Positions 5,357-8,668 of a stretch of 8,668 nucleotides of DNA are shown here, piece after piece. Within the stretch, counting starts at the first letter, position 1, and every line of letters begins with the position of its first letter. Source of the stretch: Chloroflexota bacterium (GTDB lineage: Bacteria > Chloroflexota > Anaerolineae > Aggregatilineales > UBA3940); NCBI GenBank assembly GCA_011051745.1, contig DRKO01000206.1:1-8668 (forward strand), in the 5' to 3' direction. Position numbers and translations under genes: made by a program. The notes beneath the pieces are model-generated. The model was not told where the DNA came from. It saw nothing but the letters and a program-made list of their open reading frames with translations, and did no database searches.

Positions 5357-7021
5357 ATGACAAAGAAACGTGTGAATGAGTTAGACGAGTTCTTCGGCGT
5401 TCGTGCCCCGCGCCTGGGCGTGGTGACGGGGGGATCGCTCAGCCGGGGGCTGGATGTCAAGCTGGACCCTGAGACGGATATCGAGCGGCTGGCCGTGGGG
5501 CGGTATGTGGTCGTGCACGGGCGCGACCGGCGATACTTCAGCATGATCACCGACATCGGTCTCGGCAATACGAATCCCCAGATTGCCAGCACGCCCCCCG
5601 ATATGTCAAACCCCTTTCTGGCGGATGTGTACACCGGCTCGACGGCTTTCGGCATGATGCACATCGCACCGATGCTGACGATCGGGGAGGGCGGGGTCGG
5701 ACCGGTGCGCACCATTCCCCCGCACTTTCAGGACGTGCTGGAGGCAACCGAGCAGGACATCAACGATGTGTTCGGCGATGAGGATGAGACGCACTTCAAC
5801 ATCGGCGCCCCGCTTGAGCTGGAGAACACCCAGATCAACGTAGACCTCAAACGGCTGACCGAACGCTCGGTGGGAGTTTTCGGCAAGAGCGGCACGGGTA
5901 AGAGCTTCCTGACGCGCATCCTGCTGGCCGGTGTGATCGCGCGGCGGGCCGCCGTGACACTGATCTTCGACATGCACAACGATTATGGCTGGGAGGTCTT
6001 TACCGAAGACGGCAGCAAGGTGAAGGGGCTCAGACAGCTTTTCCCCTCCCGTGTGGCGATCTTCACGCTGGATGAGGAGTCCTCGCGGCGGCGGAATGCC
6101 ACCTATGATTTCGTGGTACAACTGGCCTACAACGACATCGAGCCGGAGGACCTGGCCGCTCTGCGCCAGACGATGGATCTCTCCGACACAATGCTGGATG
6201 CTGCCTACACGCTGCGCCGCATCTGGGGAAGGGGCTGGATTCAGCAGTTGTTGACCGCCGAGCCAGAAGTGATCGAGGACCTCCTCGACACAACGACCAT
6301 CAACGGCCCTTCCCTCACAGCCCTGATACGCCGCCTGGAGCGCTTCAAGCGCTTTGGTTTCCTCGTGCCGCAGACGAAGGATGACTCCGTGCAGGCGATC
6401 CTGAACTACCTGGACAATGGAATGAGCATCGTGCTGGAGTTCGGGAGGTACGGGAATGCGCTGGAAGCCTATATCCTCGTCGCGAACTACCTGACGCGCC
6501 GCATCCGCCAGCGCTACGTCGAGCGCGTGGAGGCCTCCTACGGCGACGAGAGGCAGCTTCCACCGCAGCTTATGATCACCATCGAGGAGGCTCACAAGTT
6601 CCTCGACCCCCAGATCGCCCGTCAGACGATCTTCGGAACCATCGCCCGTGAGTTGCGGAAGTACCGGGTGACGCTTCTGGTGGTGGATCAGCGGCCCAGC
6701 GCAATTGATGAAGAGGTCATGTCCCAGATCGGGACGCGCGTCACTGCCCTGCTGGACAATGAGCGCGATATCAACGCGGTGCTGATGGGCATCAGCGGGG
6801 CGCAGGGCCTGCGGGAAGTGCTGTCCCGCCTCGATACGCGCCAGCAGGCGATTGTGCTCGGCCACGCCGTCCCGATGCCGGTGGTGATCAGGACGCGCTC
6901 TTACGACGAGGCCTTCTACGCGGCGATGGGAGCCGCGCTGGAGGGTAAGAAACTGCGCCGGGCAGCCCGGAAAGGCAGCCGGGCCCTTTACGGCGAGGAT
7001 GAATTCGAAGGCTTCGACTGA
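5357..7021 (+). CDS. herA: HerA-family hexameric ATPase / DNA translocase
   Basis: A 554-residue protein. Residues 19-77 form an N-terminal HAS-barrel (GVVTGG to YFSMITDIGL). The ATPase core has Walker A GKSGTGKS (176-183, K182, S183), IFDMHNDYG (D205, the HerA/FtsK D-x-H-x-x-Y signature), Walker B LMITIEEAH (405-413, E410/E411) and VVDQRPSAID (442-451), the sensor-like QRP motif of HerA. A helical insertion spans about 245-345, as usual in this family. The C-terminal tail after 525 is basic, then acidic. HerA rings move along double-stranded DNA and stimulate NurA; the nearby nurA gene supports the same partnership here. GAGG (5343-5346) precedes the ATG by ten bases. No intrinsic terminator with a T run follows; two hairpins lie downstream. 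It could belong to a HerA-based defence system, but the NurA partner favours DNA-end processing. Confidence 0.93.
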   Translation: MTKKRVNELDEFFGVRAPRLGVVTGGSLSRGLDVKLDPETDIERLAVGRYVVVHGRDRRYFSMITDIGLGNTNPQIASTPPDMSNPFLADVYTGSTAFGMMHIAPMLTIGEGGVGPVRTIPPHFQDVLEATEQDINDVFGDEDETHFNIGAPLELENTQINVDLKRLTERSVGVFGKSGTGKSFLTRILLAGVIARRAAVTLIFDMHNDYGWEVFTEDGSKVKGLRQLFPSRVAIFTLDEESSRRRNATYDFVVQLAYNDIEPEDLAALRQTMDLSDTMLDAAYTLRRIWGRGWIQQLLTAEPEVIEDLLDTTTINGPSLTALIRRLERFKRFGFLVPQTKDDSVQAILNYLDNGMSIVLEFGRYGNALEAYILVANYLTRRIRQRYVERVEASYGDERQLPPQLMITIEEAHKFLDPQIARQTIFGTIARELRKYRVTLLVVDQRPSAIDEEVMSQIGTRVTALLDNERDINAVLMGISGAQGLREVLSRLDTRQQAIVLGHAVPMPVVIRTRSYDEAFYAAMGAALEGKKLRRAARKGSRALYGEDEFEGFD

Positions 7022-7075
7022 CGCGCCGCCTCCGCAGCCCCGCCGGCCTGCCACAGGGAACCGATGGCCCCCCAC

Positions 7076-7108
7076 CGCCTGAGCCTCCGGTCTGCATCAC
7101 CTCAGGCG
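7076..7108. repeat. Perfect 8-base inverted repeat downstream of herA
   Basis: CGCCTGAG (7076-7083) and CTCAGGCG (7101-7108) are separated by 17 bases. No T run follows on either strand, so it is not a standard terminator. It may protect the 3' end of the herA message or bind a protein. Confidence 0.45.
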
Positions 7109-7140
7109 AACGGGTCACCACCTAATAGCGCCGTAGATTC

Positions 7141-7187
7141 GACCCGCTTCCCGCCCCCCCCAATTTTGAGGGTGGCAGGGGCGGGTC
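7141..7187. repeat. Long GC-rich hairpin before the envelope protein gene
   Basis: GACCCGC (7141-7147) pairs exactly with GCGGGTC (7181-7187), and the inner C-rich and G-rich arms pair imperfectly around AATTTT. No T run follows on either strand. It may separate the herA transcript from the next gene by a factor-dependent route. Confidence 0.45.
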
Positions 7188-7255
7188 TGCAACTTACGAA
7201 CTGCCCCGCGCGTAGGAGATCATGGTTGATAAATAGCCGATAATACAACATTCTC

Positions 7256-7263
7256 AGGAGGTG
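7256..7263 (+). promoter_or_regulatory. Shine-Dalgarno fixing the start of the beta-repeat membrane protein
   Basis: AGGAGGTG lies nine bases before the ATG at 7273. The in-frame GTG at 7261 is part of this ribosome-binding sequence and so cannot be the start. Confidence 0.88.
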
Positions 7264-7272
7264 AGAGGGGCT

Positions 7273-8631
7273 ATGTCCACAGGTAAACGATGGACTCTGG
7301 CTGTTGCTGGAGGGTTGATCGCGCTGGCGCTGGCGTTGCTGGTGATCTCTCCGGTCTTCGCAGCCGAGACGTATCAGGACGACGAGATTGTCATTGACGA
7401 GGACGTTTACGACGACGTTTACGCCATCGGCAGCGATATCATCGTTGACGCAACTGTTGATGGCGACGTGGTGGCTTTCGGCAGAACGCTGACCATCAAC
7501 GGAACCGTCACCGGCGACGTGATGTTTTTCGGCTCCGCTCTTCTCATCAACGGAACCGTTGAGGACGACGTTCGCGCTGCGGGAGCACTTCTCCATATCG
7601 CCGGGGACGGTGTTGTCGAGGGTGACTTCATGGGAGCTTCAGCCACTCTGGAGATGGAGCCGGGCAGCCGCATCGGCGGGGATGTTCTCTATGGTGGCGG
7701 GCAGGCAGTCCTGCATGACGTAGACGGCAACGTCTACGTCTCGACGGGAGGCGTCCAGTTTAACGGCGTCGTTGGCGGGGACGTGAACGCCGAGGTTGAG
7801 GCTCCGGGGCAATCCGCGCCTTTCGACTGGACAGCCCTTATGCGGGGTATGCAGCCTCCGGGGGAACAGGCGTTACCTTCTGTTACCCAGATTCCTTCTG
7901 GCATCTCCTTCGGCGAGGGGGCCCGCATCGAGGGTGACCTGTCCTACGCATCGCCGGAGGCCAGCGAGGGGGTGGAGCAGATCGTCTCTGGAAGTGTAGA
8001 GTTCACCCAACGGCTTCAGGAGGAAGGCGAACAGGAACGCCGCCCCATATCCGGCTGGGTGCGCTTCATCGGGCGCTTCGTGGGCATCTTTGTTGTAGCC
8101 CTCCTTCTGGGCGTGCTCCTTCAGCAACTCGCCCCGGAGTTCCTGCACGGTGTGTACACAACGTTTAAAGAACGTCCCCTTGCCAGCCTGGGGGCCGGTG
8201 TGCTGGGGTATGTGGTCTACTTCCTGCTGGCCGGTCTCATGCTCGTGGCGGCGATCCTTGTGCTCTTCGTCCTGCCTGCCACCGGCATAAACGCCCCGCT
8301 GTTCCGGGGGATCACTCTGGCCGGAATGAGCCTGCAGGTAGCCTTCGCGCTCTTCACCCGCTGGCTCCCCGTTGTCCTCCTCGGCCTGCTGATCGGCCCG
8401 CCCGCGTACCGCCTGATCAACAAAGAGGAGAAGATCGCTCCGTTCTGGTCTCTGGCCGTCGGGTTGCTGATTGTCAGCCTGGTGCTGGCGATCCCCATTT
8501 TGGGGCGCTTCCTCCTTGCGCTGCTGGCCGGTATTCTCGGTCTGGGGGCTGTGATCCTCTACCTGTGGGCAAAAAGGCAGAGCGGCCAGTCCGAGGCGCC
8601 TCCGGTGGAAGCTCCTGCGCCGGGCAGGTAA
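7273..8631 (+). CDS. Exported polymer-forming (bactofilin-like) beta-repeat protein with C-terminal membrane domain
   Basis: A 452-residue protein. Residues 1-30 are a signal peptide (basic MSTGKR, hydrophobic core, VFA before AET). Residues 45-175 consist of short beta repeats of 16-20 residues, such as DGDVVAFGRTLTINGTV, GDVMFFGSALLINGTV and GDVLYGGGQAVLHDVDG, typical of bactofilin/polymer-forming right-handed beta-helices. A proline-rich stretch and another partial repeat (GEGARIEGDLSY, 214-225) follow. About six membrane helices lie between 267 and 433 (near 267-287, 303-320, 321-337, 345-376, 389-411 and 412-433), and the tail is proline-rich. Classical bactofilins are cytosolic; here the repeats follow a signal peptide and are probably outside the membrane, so a wall or surface scaffold is inferred. 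A possible -10 GATAAT lies at 7239-7244 without a clear -35. Exact function unknown. Confidence 0.88.
   Translation: MSTGKRWTLAVAGGLIALALALLVISPVFAAETYQDDEIVIDEDVYDDVYAIGSDIIVDATVDGDVVAFGRTLTINGTVTGDVMFFGSALLINGTVEDDVRAAGALLHIAGDGVVEGDFMGASATLEMEPGSRIGGDVLYGGGQAVLHDVDGNVYVSTGGVQFNGVVGGDVNAEVEAPGQSAPFDWTALMRGMQPPGEQALPSVTQIPSGISFGEGARIEGDLSYASPEASEGVEQIVSGSVEFTQRLQEEGEQERRPISGWVRFIGRFVGIFVVALLLGVLLQQLAPEFLHGVYTTFKERPLASLGAGVLGYVVYFLLAGLMLVAAILVLFVLPATGINAPLFRGITLAGMSLQVAFALFTRWLPVVLLGLLIGPPAYRLINKEEKIAPFWSLAVGLLIVSLVLAIPILGRFLLALLAGILGLGAVILYLWAKRQSGQSEAPPVEAPAPGR
7495..7559 (+). repeat. Direct repeat inside the beta-helix coding region
   Basis: ATCAACGGAACCGT occurs at 7495-7508 and again at 7546-7559, exactly 51 bases (17 codons) apart, encoding INGT(V) in successive beta turns. 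Identity at the DNA level suggests recent duplication of a repeat unit. Confidence 0.8.
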
Positions 8632-8644
8632 GCAGGTAAAAGTC

Positions 8645-8668
8645 AGCGGGGGGCTGCTCCCCCCGTTC
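8645..8668 (+). terminator. Possible terminator at the window edge
   Basis: CGGGGGG (8647-8653) pairs with CCCCCCG (8659-8665) across a five-base loop, starting 15 bases after the TAA of the envelope gene. Only TTC is visible after it, so the T run cannot be judged. Confidence 0.5.

Noticed and set aside
5606..7075. A 489-codon open frame on the minus strand over herA
   Set aside because: It lies antisense to a gene with intact Walker motifs, its product shows no family motif, and long antisense frames are expected in GC-rich coding sequence.
7213..7236. A four-codon frame (MVDK) after TAGGAG upstream of the envelope gene
   Set aside because: It is too short to judge and the Shine-Dalgarno spacing is only three bases.
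7226..7254. TTGATA as a -35 element for the envelope gene
   Set aside because: At normal spacing the -10 would be CATTCT, and the start would fall inside the Shine-Dalgarno.
7102..7596. A 164-codon minus-strand frame across the region before the envelope gene
   Set aside because: It covers the Shine-Dalgarno, signal peptide and beta repeats of the real gene, and the product is a mirror of that repeat.

Overview
The window looks like a chromosomal piece of a GC-rich bacterium, most likely a member of the Chloroflexota (Anaerolineae-like). This is an inference, not a search result. It rests on three things: a single-chain Fe-S/molybdopterin hydroxylase, a bacterial nurA-herA pair of the archaeal type, and a secreted polymer-forming (bactofilin-like) beta-repeat protein fused to a multi-helix membrane domain. 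There are no rRNA or tRNA genes, insertion sequences, integrases or CRISPR arrays, and base composition is even, so nothing points to a recent mobile insertion.

Layout. Positions 1-2544 (+) hold the 3' part of a xanthine dehydrogenase/aldehyde oxidoreductase-family gene. It begins inside the second [2Fe-2S] domain and continues into the complete molybdopterin domain. A strong intrinsic terminator follows at 2570-2610. A short four-helix membrane protein gene of unknown function lies convergent to it (2653-3063, - strand), with its own promoter and Shine-Dalgarno sequence.

The 412-base gap at 3064-3475 is the richest non-coding stretch. From left to right it contains the leftward promoter with repeated GCTTWACGG motifs, a strong hairpin that reads as a terminator on the minus strand, a very strong Shine-Dalgarno in front of a 12-codon open frame, two adjacent Crp/Fnr-type palindromes, and an extended -10 promoter pointing at the next operon.

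That operon (3476-7021, +) has three closely spaced genes: a NurA-domain nuclease, a 204-residue protein that resembles a free-standing HerA-type HAS-barrel, and a HerA-family hexameric ATPase/translocase. The tight spacing (26 and 25 bases) and shared direction suggest a joint DNA-end-processing machine in which the ATPase pumps DNA through or into the nuclease. The middle protein is the novel part: a probable third subunit or adaptor. The role could be recombinational repair or, less likely, phage defence; no other defence gene is visible here.

After a 251-base gap with two hairpins and no clear terminator comes a gene (7273-8631, +) for an exported beta-repeat protein with about six C-terminal membrane helices, probably an envelope scaffold. 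A G/C-rich hairpin followed by TT at the window edge may end it.
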